Below are positions 22,485-32,661 of a DNA stretch of 64,000 bases, piece by piece. How positions within the stretch are numbered: the first letter of the stretch is position 1; every line of letters starts with the position of its first letter. The DNA is from Plicaturopsis crispa FD-325 SS-3 (taxonomy: Eukaryota; Basidiomycota; Agaricomycetes; Amylocorticiales; Amylocorticiaceae): the NCBI GenBank assembly GCA_000827205.1, contig KN832558.1, positions 454,792 through 518,791 of the forward strand, given 5' to 3'. Made by a program: the position numbers and the translations under genes. The notes below the pieces were generated by a model. That model had not been told where the DNA came from. It saw nothing but the letters and a program-made list of their open reading frames with translations, and made no database searches.

Positions 22485-24360
22485 ATGCGCTTGTTCGCAT
22501 TGGTGCCGCTGCTTGTCCTCGCAGGCGTCGCTCGTGCGGATCCATCTGGTTCTGCGTTGTACCCACCCGGTTTACTGCCTCTGATTAATCGTGCCAACGC
22601 CCTGCTATCGACGGGTCAGTTCAGTGATGCTGCCAAAGCATATACAGAGGCTATAGGTGAGCAGGTGAAATTTGGGGCTTACGGTCCGTTGGTGCTCATA
22701 GCTACCCGCAGAGCAATCACCGGCAGACTATCTACTCTACTACAAGCGTGCGACTGCATATTTCTCCCTCAGCCGACACCCAAACGCACTAGACGACTTC
22801 GACAAAGTCCTCTCGCTCACTTCAAACTCGTTTGACAATGCCCTCCTCATGAAAGCCAAGATTCTCGCAAAGGAGGGGAACTGGTTAGACGCCCGCGACG
22901 CCCTCAACAAGTACTCCTCCAAAGTCAAACACGACGCCGTCGCCGAGGATTTGGCGGCGGCGATATCCAGTGGTGAAGCCTCGGCGAAACGCGCGGCTCA
23001 GGCGCAGAGGGCCCAACTGTGGACGGCATGCTCAGAGGCAGCGTCCCAGGCACTCAAGACGGCCTCGCATTCGGTGCAGATCAGGACGCAGCGCGCCGAG
23101 TGCGAACTCGCGGCCGGTGACATCGAGGGCGCCGTCGGCGACTACACGTTGGTCTTCTCCCCTTGCGAATTAATCTATCGCTGATCATTATGACCCGGCA
23201 GACGTCTATTCCATCTATCGTCTCCGTCCACCACGTCGCTCATGCGCACCTTCCGGCTGGCGTACTTCTTCCTCCCTGCCTCCTCGGCGCCTCTCTCTAC
23301 GCTCAAACAATGCCTGCACTTCGATCCGGACTCCAAGCCCTGCCTGACCGCGCACCGCATGGTCAAGAAATTTGACAAGGCCTTCGCCAAGCTCGAGAAG
23401 CTCGTTGCCGCCGAGGACTGGCGTGGCGTCATTTCTCTGCTCGCGGGCAAGCACGACGACGGGCTCATGCACACCTTCGATGCCGAGCTCGCCGCGCAAA
23501 CCACGCGCGCGCAGCTCGTCGACGCGTCGACGCACGTCCCCCTGCCCTCCGCGCACAAGACGAGCCCGCGCCGCGCGGATCTCCTGCGCGCGCTGTGCAA
23601 AGCGTATGTGCGCAAGGGCGACGCGCGGAACGGGGAGCGGTGGTGTGATGCGCTGATGGCGATGGATGGGGCGGGTAGCGACGCGGATGCGCTCGTTGGA
23701 AAGGGCGAGGCCGCGCTAGCCAAGGAGGAGTGGGAGGAGGCCTCTCGGTACTTCGAGAAGGCGTTCGAGTCGAGCGGCCGCAGCGATCGCGATGTGCGTT
23801 TCTCCCTTCGTTTTGGGTTGGCTCCGGCTGATTTTTATTTATTTTGCAGATTCAGCAAAGGCTGCTGAAGGCACAGCGACTGCTCAAGCAGTCCAAGCAA
23901 AAGGACTACTACAAGGTTCTCGGCGTCCCGCGCGATGCAGACGCAAAGGCTATCAAGAAAGCATAGTGCGTCATCTCATCTAGTCATACCTCATCTTATT
24001 TCTCATGCTGTATTTCCTCTTCCATCGCAGCCGAAAAGCGGTCATGACCGCGCACCCTGACAAGGGTGGGAGCGAGGCCAAGATGGCGACGGTCAACGAG
24101 GCATACGAAGTGCTCTCCAAACCCGGTGCGTTCTGTCCCCCATATCCATATCCCATTTATGTACTTACCACCTCTTACTTACAGAGCTGCGCCAGAGATT
24201 CGACAACGGCGACGACCCAAACGACCCGCACGGCGGGCAGGGCGGGAATCCATTCGCCAGCGGATTCGAGCACCCGTTCGCGCAGTTCTTCCAGAGCGGC
24301 GGGCCCGGCGGGGGCGGATTCCATTATCAGTACAGCTATGGCGGCGGACGCGGCCGGTGA
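22485..24360 (+). CDS. ER-lumenal TPR and J-domain co-chaperone (P58IPK/DNAJC3-like)
   Basis: This is a co-chaperone expected to recruit BiP/Kar2 to unfolded proteins in the ER lumen. ATG 22485 starts MRLFALVPLLVLAGVARADP, a clear signal peptide. TPR-type helices follow: LLSTGQFSDAAKAYTEAI, then YYKRATAYFSLSRHPNALDD, and LLMKAKILAKEGNWLDARDA, with further repeats through ALAKEEWEEASRYFEKAF. The J domain near the C-terminus is KDYYKVLGVPRDADAKAIKK, then RKAVMTAHPDKGGSEAKMAT with the essential HPD, and VNEAYEVLSKPELRQRF. The end is Gly/Phe-rich (GGPGGGGFHYQYSYGGG). TPR-then-J order and a signal peptide are characteristic of the P58IPK family. At least five exons are needed, with introns inside the J domain. 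There is no KDEL-type signal at the end. Confidence 0.9.
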
Positions 24361-25174
24361 TCGTGTGTGTGCCGTCGTGTTGTTGTTCTTGTTGGCATTT
24401 ATGCTCTGTGCGCATACAGGGCTTGTTGTACTTACCATATCATCGTCCGCTCGCTTGTGTTTATAATTCATTTTACACTGATTCTATGTCGGACATTACA
24501 CTACAAGGCGAACGCGTCGTGTCCTGTCGCCTCGGTGCGCACCATTGGGGACCCAGAAACAATGCGGCGCTGCGTTAACATCGCAATGTAACTTGGCTTG
24601 TACCGAGGCTTGTACCGTGAACGTCGGATGAGTTTCAGCTGCGTCTGCACCGGCGTCGCTACGGCGAGCGAGGAGCAGCTTAGGTTAATGTATCATCCAT
24701 TGCGGGCAAGTTAAGCAGTGGAGTCCCAGTTATATGCCTCTGATGCATCCGAGGACTACTATTAAGCAGATTGGACATGAAAAAAATGTAGACAGGGTGC
24801 CATTGCTGTCTACGAGACATGGAATGCACTGAAATCTGGACCAGCTGTCTAAGGCGTTGGGCACTGAGCAGCTTGCGGGCTTGTACTGTACTTGAAGACG
24901 AGAAGAAAGTACGGTACGGGCGAGCCGACGGAGCAAAAATAGGTTTACAGCCAATCTTACCGATCTATTTATTAGTGCGCGGGCTGTGCCGAGCCGCAAA
25001 GTCGAAATCTGACTGCGGCTGCGGCTCCTCGACCACAAACCTATACGATACCTTTTCTCTGCGGTACAACGCTATCGTTTGACCGTACAGTCGCCAAGCA
25101 AATATACGCCCGCAGAGCGTCATTTATAGCCGGACGGCCCCCACAACTCCTCCCCGAAACCCCCTATTGCCCGC
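24361..25174. other. Intergenic, no gene seen
   Basis: This is the 3' flank of the J-protein gene and the promoter of the second Zn2Cys6 gene. A short repeated phrase, GGCTTGTACCG, occurs twice near 24596-24617. No gene is recognised. Confidence 0.4.
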
Positions 25175-28100
25175 ATGGAGCAACAGAGTGCACCCGACTT
25201 CACCACGACCCAAACTGCACCCGTCAACATCTTGCATCCAGCCGCTTTTCCTGGTTCTGCGGGCCTTGGTTTGGAAAACCAAGCCCAAAGTATAGCTCAG
25301 GACGGGTGCACGGGCGCAGATGCAACCTTAGACTCTCGTTTGGTGGACGAGCTGCTTTCCAGTTTTATCTTGCCGGACGCATGTGCATCTACCACCGCGT
25401 CTTCTTCGACCCCCGACTCTGCCTGGACGCCACCCGATTTTACTAGCCTGACGGCCCTATATCCCCCCTTTGACCCCAGCTTACCCGTCTGCGCCTCGAC
25501 CGGATCCTCATCGTCACGCTCGTCGCCAGTCGGGCGCTCTGCACGCAGCAGTAGCCCTACCCGAAAATCGCGTAGCAATCGTCCGCGTGTAGAGCTCGCC
25601 CCCGACCAGCCCCCTACGATCCACGGAAAACCTCGCGCGCGCGTCTTTGTCGCTTGTCAGCAATGGTTAGTTCCTCTTATCGACCAAAGTGACGCCTCGT
25701 GCTTATATATTTCTGCAGTCGGTCCAAGAAAATGCGCTGCGACGGGACCAAACCCGCATGCCTCAACTGCACGACCCGTGTAGGCGCTTCGTCCGAGGCT
25801 ACATGCTGCTATGATCCGACTCCCAAGCGACGGGGTCCGGATAAGCTGCCAGGGCGCAAGCGGACAGCGAAGGAGGACATCGCGGCAGGAGTTGGCCCTG
25901 ATCGTCGTCGTCGTCGCCGCCGCCGCGAGGATGATAGCGCAGCTGTCTCAGCAACAGGCAGAGGCACAAGTATGCAAAGTGGCGGCAATGCTACTGGCCC
26001 CCAGGAGGGCCATAACTCAGCCAATGGCATGTTAAATCCGACGGGTTCGACCAGTGACTCCCGGCCCGTTTCTTCCCATGAGAGCAACTACGACACGGCA
26101 CTGCGCAACCTAACATCTGACTTGCAAACCCAAAATGACGACTTTCCGGCCTTTGTGGCGCAAGACGGCCAGAGCAGTGCCTCCGAAGTAGGCCCCAGCT
26201 TTGTTTCGACAACACTGACTAACGGATCACTACAGCAACAGCTGGTACGCGACGAGTATTCGAGCCTGGCTCCGTTCAACAGACATGGAGAAGGGCATGT
26301 GTATACGCCTCTCGACTTGCTCCTGTCCTGTTACGACGAGCACCAACGCTCCATCGACATCACTGTGTCTCCTACCCTCGACTACTCGCGCAAGACCTGG
26401 TGGGACGCGCTGCTGTGCCTCTACACCTCCCACAGCACGCCGCATCGCGTCCACTTGACCACCAGCCAGCGCGCGAACGCCACACGCGGCGTCACGAACG
26501 ATCTCCGGCACCTCTTCCACTGCTCCAACCCGTGGTTCTCGTTCTTCCACATCCCGAGCTTCTTCAATGCGTTTCTCAACCCCGACCAGCGCGTGGGCAT
26601 GCAGCCGAGCCTTGTGTACGCGCTGCTCGCGATCTCGACGCTGTTCCAGAGCAGTGAGGCAGGGAGAGGCGAGGATGGGCGCGCGCGTGCAGTCAAGTTC
26701 GCCAACGAGGCACAAGCTTCGCTGGAGGCGAGCTACAACGCCGGGTGGTTTGACGAGACCCTCGCCCAGGCTGCATGGGTACGGACACGACCCTGCTTAT
26801 GATATCCTCCACGCCTGGTCTTACTAATATGTGCACAGCTGATTGCGTTCTTCGAGATCTGCACGCACCCGGAGCTGAGTGGGTGGAGAATCACGTCGTC
26901 CATGAAGATGATGGACAATATCATCCGCACGCTCTCGCTCACATTCATGGATGCCGACGACCCGCGCGTAACAGTGTTCGCGCGTGGCGCCGTCCCTGCC
27001 TTGGGCGACATGAGCGCTGCGGAGCCTCGTGCCAACCGCCTCGCTATACCCACTACGCAGCACAACAGCCACAGCCGCGAGACTATTCCGTGCGCCTGTG
27101 ACGGCATGACGCTTGACAAGGTGTGGCCGGGCGTGACCGAGCACGCGCCGCAGTGGACGATGGCGCACGCGTGGAACACCGAGGCGTCGGAGGTAGATAT
27201 TCGCAAGGAGTCGTCGCGGCGGTTGTGCTGGAGCGCGATGATGATAACGGCGGGGCTCAGCACGTATACCGCGACATGCAAGAACGGCCATATAGATCTG
27301 TTTATCAATGACCCTGCCAACGTACGTTTATTTTCCCTTCCGTGCATCTTTATCTTTCGGAAGAGGGTACTCGTTACTAATGCGTATTTGCTTTTTATAG
27401 TACGCGCTCCTTTTCCCGGGCGACGAGATGTCCCCGCACGGGCCTACGGCGGTGGAGTCGATATGGGCACTGCATTACCGCGTCATGTTGCTGTGGCAAG
27501 GCTGCCTGCGGATGCACCTGAGCGATGCTTCTGCGGCGGAGAAGGGGGACTACGGGGTCGCGGCGTGGCGAGAGGCGGAGGCGATTGAGGCGGCTTTCGC
27601 ACGGCATACGTGCAAAGTGCAGCAGTCGTTCATGTCCCGCGGGCAAGAGTACCTGTTCAAGTGAGCGTCTACACGTTCTTGTACGTGATTCGGTGGCTAA
27701 ACGCGTTTGTTTCTCTAGCGTGCGGATGCTTTTGTCGCAGGAGTTCCAGCGGTTCATCCCTACCGCTACTGCGTGCGTCATGGCCTTCTCTTGTTTCACG
27801 TTCTCAGTACTCAGCAGCGCTCATGCCTTGATTTCCCTAGCAATGTCACTGCTCTCTTCCATCGCGAGAAAACGCAAGAGTGGCGTACGTGGCACCCCAT
27901 TCTCTCATTGCTGGCACTGTGCTCACCTATAGTTGTCCAGTATCGATACAGCTTACGCTCGGCAAGCAGCTCGAACGGATAGCGCGGATGAGAGGCGAGT
28001 CCCTGTACAACCTATTCGCGGAACGACCGTTCCTCGTGTTCTGGTTTATGGGCCAGGTTGCTCGGTACGTCGTTTGCTTCCTTCCCCCATTGCTGTACTA

Positions 28101-28380
28101 GCTGCTAAGAGAGCCCGAACAGCGCAATCACGCTGTGGACGACGGATAACTCTATTCCCATGGCGCTGGACGTGGCTATCTCACTCATGCGGCCGATTGA
28201 CCAACTCACCGCGCTGTGGCCCTGTCCAGGTGGGTGTTCACCCTTCTATCGATTTGACATGTCACTAAGCGATGGTATGCAGGACAACGTGTCCGGTACG
28301 AAATACTGCGCGATAAGCTCATGGAGGCATGCTACGACTCGGGGGTGGAGCCGCCAGCGCCGTCCAATTTGCTGGATTGA
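25175..28380 (+). CDS. Zn2Cys6 transcription factor with Fungal_trans domain
   Basis: This is a second Gal4-type regulator. ATG 25175 opens a Ser/Pro/Thr-rich stretch of about 150 residues. Then a splice at 25665 joins ACQQC to RSKKMRCDG, TKPACLNC and CCYDPTPKRRGPDK, a full zinc cluster with an enlarged last loop between the fifth and sixth cysteines. The middle region has CYDEHQRSIDITVSPTLDYS, NPWFSFFHIPSFFNAFLNP, PSLVYALLAISTLFQSSEAG and RRLCWSAMMITAGLSTYTA, typical of the fungal-specific transcription factor domain. The last exon ends with RYEILRDKLMEACYDSGVEP and stops at 28380. The zinc cluster lies about 165 residues from the N-terminus. Regulated genes are unknown. Confidence 0.88.
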
Positions 28381-28862
28381 AAGACGAGCAATCAAACAAT
28401 ATCAATGTCTAGATGGCCTTATTATTATCGAACGATGCAGTTGGGTATAGTTTGTCGCCTGAGGTGTACTTACCATGTAACTTCTAACACGAGAGGAGGA
28501 TGGCCGCAACACTTCTTCGCACCTAATTTTTTATCAATGTACACAGGAAAGTGGCCTCCCCAGCCTCCGATGTATCTTCTTGTCCTGCATGATCACCATG
28601 TAATGCATGTAAGTACATATGCAAGGGCTCGTCCACACTCCAGAGACTGTGCTAAACTTGTGTCGGTCCGAGCCGATTTCCGATCCGCGGCCTTTCTTTC
28701 TTAGAGTCCGAGGCTTGTCTTCGAGCTACACCATCTCATAAACCCGTACATATCTTATCCTCTTCATGTCTATGCGGCATCTATGCAGTACATGACAATA
28801 CACAACCTCATACACTAAACGTCAAATTCCTAATCTACTCTATCAACTTTCTGAACGATAAA
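28381..28862. other. Intergenic, possible 5' exon of the RNase III-like gene
   Basis: The frame of the downstream RNase III-like gene stays open for about 100 bases upstream of 28863 without an ATG, so a short 5' exon or non-AUG start may lie here. Nothing else is seen. Confidence 0.35.
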
Positions 28863-29894
28863 GTGCCGAACGTATATGCTCAAGACCATGGGCTCTTCGA
28901 CGCACTACAAGCTGCTGTCGTTAATGCAACTGCCCCCCACCTCTATCGACCCATACTTCCACCTCTGGACAATACGGTCTACCATCCTTTTAGCCGGGTT
29001 TCAAAACACATTCAGGAAAATCTAGAGTTCGTGGGTGACGCCGTCATATCCCTTGCTATCTCAGAAACCCTCTTGGCACGCTATCCGTCAGGAAACCCGC
29101 GTGCATTCACGGTTAGTTTCACAGTCAGTCATCGGCATATGTTGCTAACAACGAAACATGCACAGCATATGCGCCAGGCTTTGGTATCCAATAAGACACT
29201 TGCTTGTATCATGCGGGCGGCGAATGCCAACCCGGGCCCTCCGCCCAGCGACTCGCAGGAAAAACGCGCGGCGGATCGCTTGGAGGCTATGTTTGCGGCA
29301 TTCCACAAGACGTATGGGCATGCAAATGCCCTAGCACAAATCGACTCGATATTCCACCCTCTGATAGTCGCGGCGTACGCGGCATACGAGAATGCGTATG
29401 TATCCCCCTTGAAGTGTTCTACATACCGACGTCTAACAAATTCTATCAGCCGAGCCGACCCTCCGTATCGCTCTCAGCTTGGAAAACGCAAGAGGAGGGA
29501 GCGCGTACATGTGCCACCTCTCACGAAAAAGGCCAAGAAGGAGCGGAGTGCTCATAGGGGCCGGTTCAAGAGGAGGATGTTCGATGCGGCCATGGACCGG
29601 GGAGCGTCGAACGACGAGGTCTGGCGCATCGTGCAAAGCAGCGAGGACGAGCTGCGTCTCCTAAAGGCGCATGAAGACGATTACTACCCACCTGCCCCCA
29701 GCCAATACAACGTCGCTCAAGAATCAGGCCAACAATACCGTCCGATGTGCCCCCTTCCCTCCCGCTCACTGTCTAGTTATCCGCCTGCTGAACCTGCATA
29801 TGAATATGGTTGGGAGGAAGAGAATCAAAGCGACGAAGAAGATGACTTTCAAGACCAGCAGCTTTACGAGAACGATAGGCAGTTTGGCCGTTAA
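28863..29894 (+). CDS. Stand-alone RNase III-like domain protein
   Basis: The first 150 residues or so resemble an RNase III catalytic domain. HIQENLEFVGDAVISLAI matches the signature NExLEFLGDAVL, keeping both Glu and the Asp; ADRLEAMFAAF matches the second catalytic block (ADxFEAxxGA), keeping Asp and Glu. Two small introns are probable at 29110-29164 and 29398-29450, though both are open in frame. The rest is a strongly basic region (KRKRRERV, TKKAKKERSAHRGRFKRR) that looks like a nuclear signal, then an acidic tail (EENQSDEEDDFQDQQ). No helicase, PAZ, second RNase III or dsRNA-binding domain is seen, so it is not Dicer. The true start is unclear: 28863 is a GTG and no ATG precedes the domain in frame. 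Activity is inferred. Confidence 0.65.
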   Translation: MPNVYAQDHGLFDALQAAVVNATAPHLYRPILPPLDNTVYHPFSRVSKHIQENLEFVGDAVISLAISETLLARYPSGNPRAFTVSFTVSHRHMLLTTKHAQHMRQALVSNKTLACIMRAANANPGPPPSDSQEKRAADRLEAMFAAFHKTYGHANALAQIDSIFHPLIVAAYAAYENAYVSPLKCSTYRRLTNSISRADPPYRSQLGKRKRRERVHVPPLTKKAKKERSAHRGRFKRRMFDAAMDRGASNDEVWRIVQSSEDELRLLKAHEDDYYPPAPSQYNVAQESGQQYRPMCPLPSRSLSSYPPAEPAYEYGWEEENQSDEEDDFQDQQLYENDRQFGR

Positions 29895-30830
29895 CTCTGC
29901 GGTGAAAATTCCATAGTTTCCTTCCAGGTGACTCCTAAAGCGAGAGGATAGCACGCAGACGGTGAAGCAGCTGTAGAACAAGAACAGGAATGGGTCGGTG
30001 TCCCGAGTCGCCTCATACAATATTTGATCTACTTTGTAGTACGTGCTTTTTTATCTTGTCATATCTATATCACTGCTTTTCTACTTCCCGCGCACACTCT
30101 GTGCGGACTGTCCAGGCTTCAGCTCCCAGCACAAACCGCGTATATTCATCCGAGTGCGTGCCAGTCTCCATCTTGGGTGGACCTCGCTTGCGCCTCAGTC
30201 GATCCTAGGCTCCTTCTCCAAATATGCGTGAAGGCTTCCCAGCTGATCTCACTACTGTAGGCGACCGTTCAGAAATTGTGCCAGTCGTTAATCTCTGCCT
30301 GATATCCTGTTCTTCCCCAAGGAGGATAGTAGCGATGGCTTGGCAGTACCAGTGACTAGTGACTAGTGACTGCGAACGAGGATCGGCAATCCCAGTGGAT
30401 ATCTGCGGATACATGACAATGATGACATTGACAGCGCTGGCATCATTCCCAGTAAAACATGAAGCGCTTGCAGTCCGCGAGCGACACCACCGTAGTACTA
30501 CAATCCGACTCGGACACGGCATTCCACGATTTTAGTAATGTGTTCCCCACAAGCCTTGCAATTGTCAGTAACATTCCTCGAAACGAGCCATTATACGTAC
30601 GGCTGTGGCAGGCGGTGCGTCCGCGCTGTACATACCAACAGGTTGCACTGACTTCTCTAGTACATTTGACGCCCAGGATGCACAGCCTATGATCATCTAA
30701 ACCCATGGGGAGAGGGTAGTATGTCCATTGCAAGCTATTTAACAGGTCTGTAGAATCTCGTACTGTGCCATCCCACCCCCTCCCTCTTCCGACATACCTG
30801 ACTCCTCCGGATCCCCTCTACTCTGATCCA
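29895..30830. other. Intergenic, no gene seen
   Basis: This is 936 bases between two + genes. Short frames show no domain. A small tandem repeat (AGTGACT three times) is at 30351-30371. Confidence 0.4.
30351..30371. repeat. Three-copy 7-bp tandem repeat
   Basis: The unit AGTGACT occurs three times without a break in an intergenic region. No function is apparent. Confidence 0.8.
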
Positions 30831-31736
30831 ATGGCCAGACACCATTTTCTCTGCTGCTTGCCACTACGTCTGGGTGTCATCCTCATGTCATTTTTCCAGT
30901 CATTATTAGCAGCAGCAACTGGGGGATTGCTCTGGTGGCTCGTCATTGAGCATTGTACGCCATCTCTACTTCGGTACCGCCATACGATTCACTTACTTAT
31001 GACGTTTTCGATTTGCACAGTCGGCGACATAGACAAAGCATTCCGCGCCGCAGTGATCGGATATGCTGTGGTACTTACGATCCTAGCTATATTTGCGTTT
31101 CTCGGGTGCGTAATATCCAACTCAGTGTGAGCGTAGTGACTGAAAGTCATACTCGTGTTTAGCTTCATTGGTGCCCTCCGTAAACGCTCGGGATACGTCG
31201 CGGCGTACGGTCAATACCTTGGCTACCTGCTAGGTGTTGAGATTGTCATATCCATAATCTACCTCATCGCCTTCTTCCTGAACCACTCTGCATTCCTGCG
31301 CATATGCACCCGCCGTTCAACCAATCAGGACATCATAGATTCGTGCAACCAGTCCCTCAACTCGAGTAAATGGGGCATGGTGGTACTTACTATTGTGCCG
31401 CTGCTGATTCAAGGCTGTACGCAACTCCTTGTTCCACTCTTTGTCTTGACTGCTAACAGCCGTTCCTCAGACAATGTCCTAATCGTGTCGCAATATGCGA
31501 ACGAATTGGCAGAACGTGATGACAGGCGCACGATGATGATGAACAACACCGCGTCAGGATTTGCGTACAAGCCTGTCGACCCGCACGATGATGTGTCCAG
31601 GCCACTGACTCAACCCGATAACACGTACGCTTATTCTGACGCGACGCATTCGTTCGGCAACACGAAGCAGGGACCCTTTGACCCATACGCGCAGGGGAAC
31701 CAACGGCCATACGCTCACGGTGCTCCTCCCGTTTGA
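30831..31736 (+). CDS. Four-helix membrane protein, tetraspanin-like
   Basis: ATG 30831 begins MARHHFLCCLPLRLGVILMS. Four hydrophobic segments follow across three exons: GVILMSFFQSLLAAATGGLL, then AAVIGYAVVLTILAIFAFLG, GYLLGVEIVISIIYLIAFFL, and WGMVVLTIVPLLIQ with CTQLLVPLFVL. Between the third and fourth helices is a loop with two cysteines and an N-glycosylation-type NSS. The C-terminal 80 residues are polar and rich in Asp, Tyr, Pro and Gln, probably cytoplasmic, and end HGAPPV. The arrangement is like tetraspan proteins conserved in basidiomycetes, but the CCG loop motif of true tetraspanins is absent. Function is unknown. Confidence 0.7.
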
Positions 31737-32661
31737 GGCCTTCGCGGGGGTTCGTCTTGCCTTGGCCACTGTAGCGTGGAATCGGACATTATCATTTCAT
31801 GCCATTCTACGAGATTTCTGCCCTTCACGAATTGTATCTATAGGCTATACGCAACATAGCAGGCCTAACGAGTGAACGATTGTCTTCACTCTAGAGCTGC
31901 CTGCGGGAGACTACATAGCAGACATGCATCCCGCTTTCGTTACAATTCACGCTACCAAGCTTATGAAGGCGGAGACTGTTTCTCTATGTCATTGTTTGAG
32001 CGTCAAAAGAACATGCATACTGTATGTACGTCCTATACAGAATCACCCAGACGTGGACCTACGGAGTAGTAGGAACGTAGCTCGTAATGCAACCAGTGCC
32101 AAGAAACAATATGCAAGAAAAGGAGGGGACGGAGTGAGGAAACCCTGTGCATCGTATGCTTCTCGTAGAGGTCGTCATCAAGAGCGCAGGCAAGCGATGG
32201 GGATGGGAAGGCATGACATGAACACGGAAACAACGCAAAATCTAACCGTTTGAATATGAACCGCCATCCGTCAGTCCGATGTGCTTGGTATCAGGAAACT
32301 GAAGACGATAAGAGGATAAGAAGGGTGCTATTAAACCGATGAATAAAAAGAAAAATAACAACATTGGGGACCAGAGCCAGGGCGACAGCCCCGAGAAAGA
32401 ATGTACGGGAGCCGACATTTGGCCGACGCGCAGAAGTGGAAGAGACAGAAACCAAGGCAGGCCGTGCCCCTCCGAGTCCCCAGCGAAAGCATGGATAAAT
32501 AGCAGTCGACTGCAGTACTAGTCCGCCGACGCGGAAAACGGACCAAGGTTCCCTAAGAGCACACAAAAAAACAGCCAACGGCGCGAAGAAGCGGAATGAG
32601 ATAGGAGAACAAATGTGGGGGGTTGCAGAGGTATAGGTCATTTTGTATATGGACTGGGCCT
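31737..32661. other. Convergent 3' region, no gene seen
   Basis: This lies between the stop of the four-helix protein and the stop of the mucin gene on the opposite strand. Only short unrelated frames are present. Confidence 0.45.
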
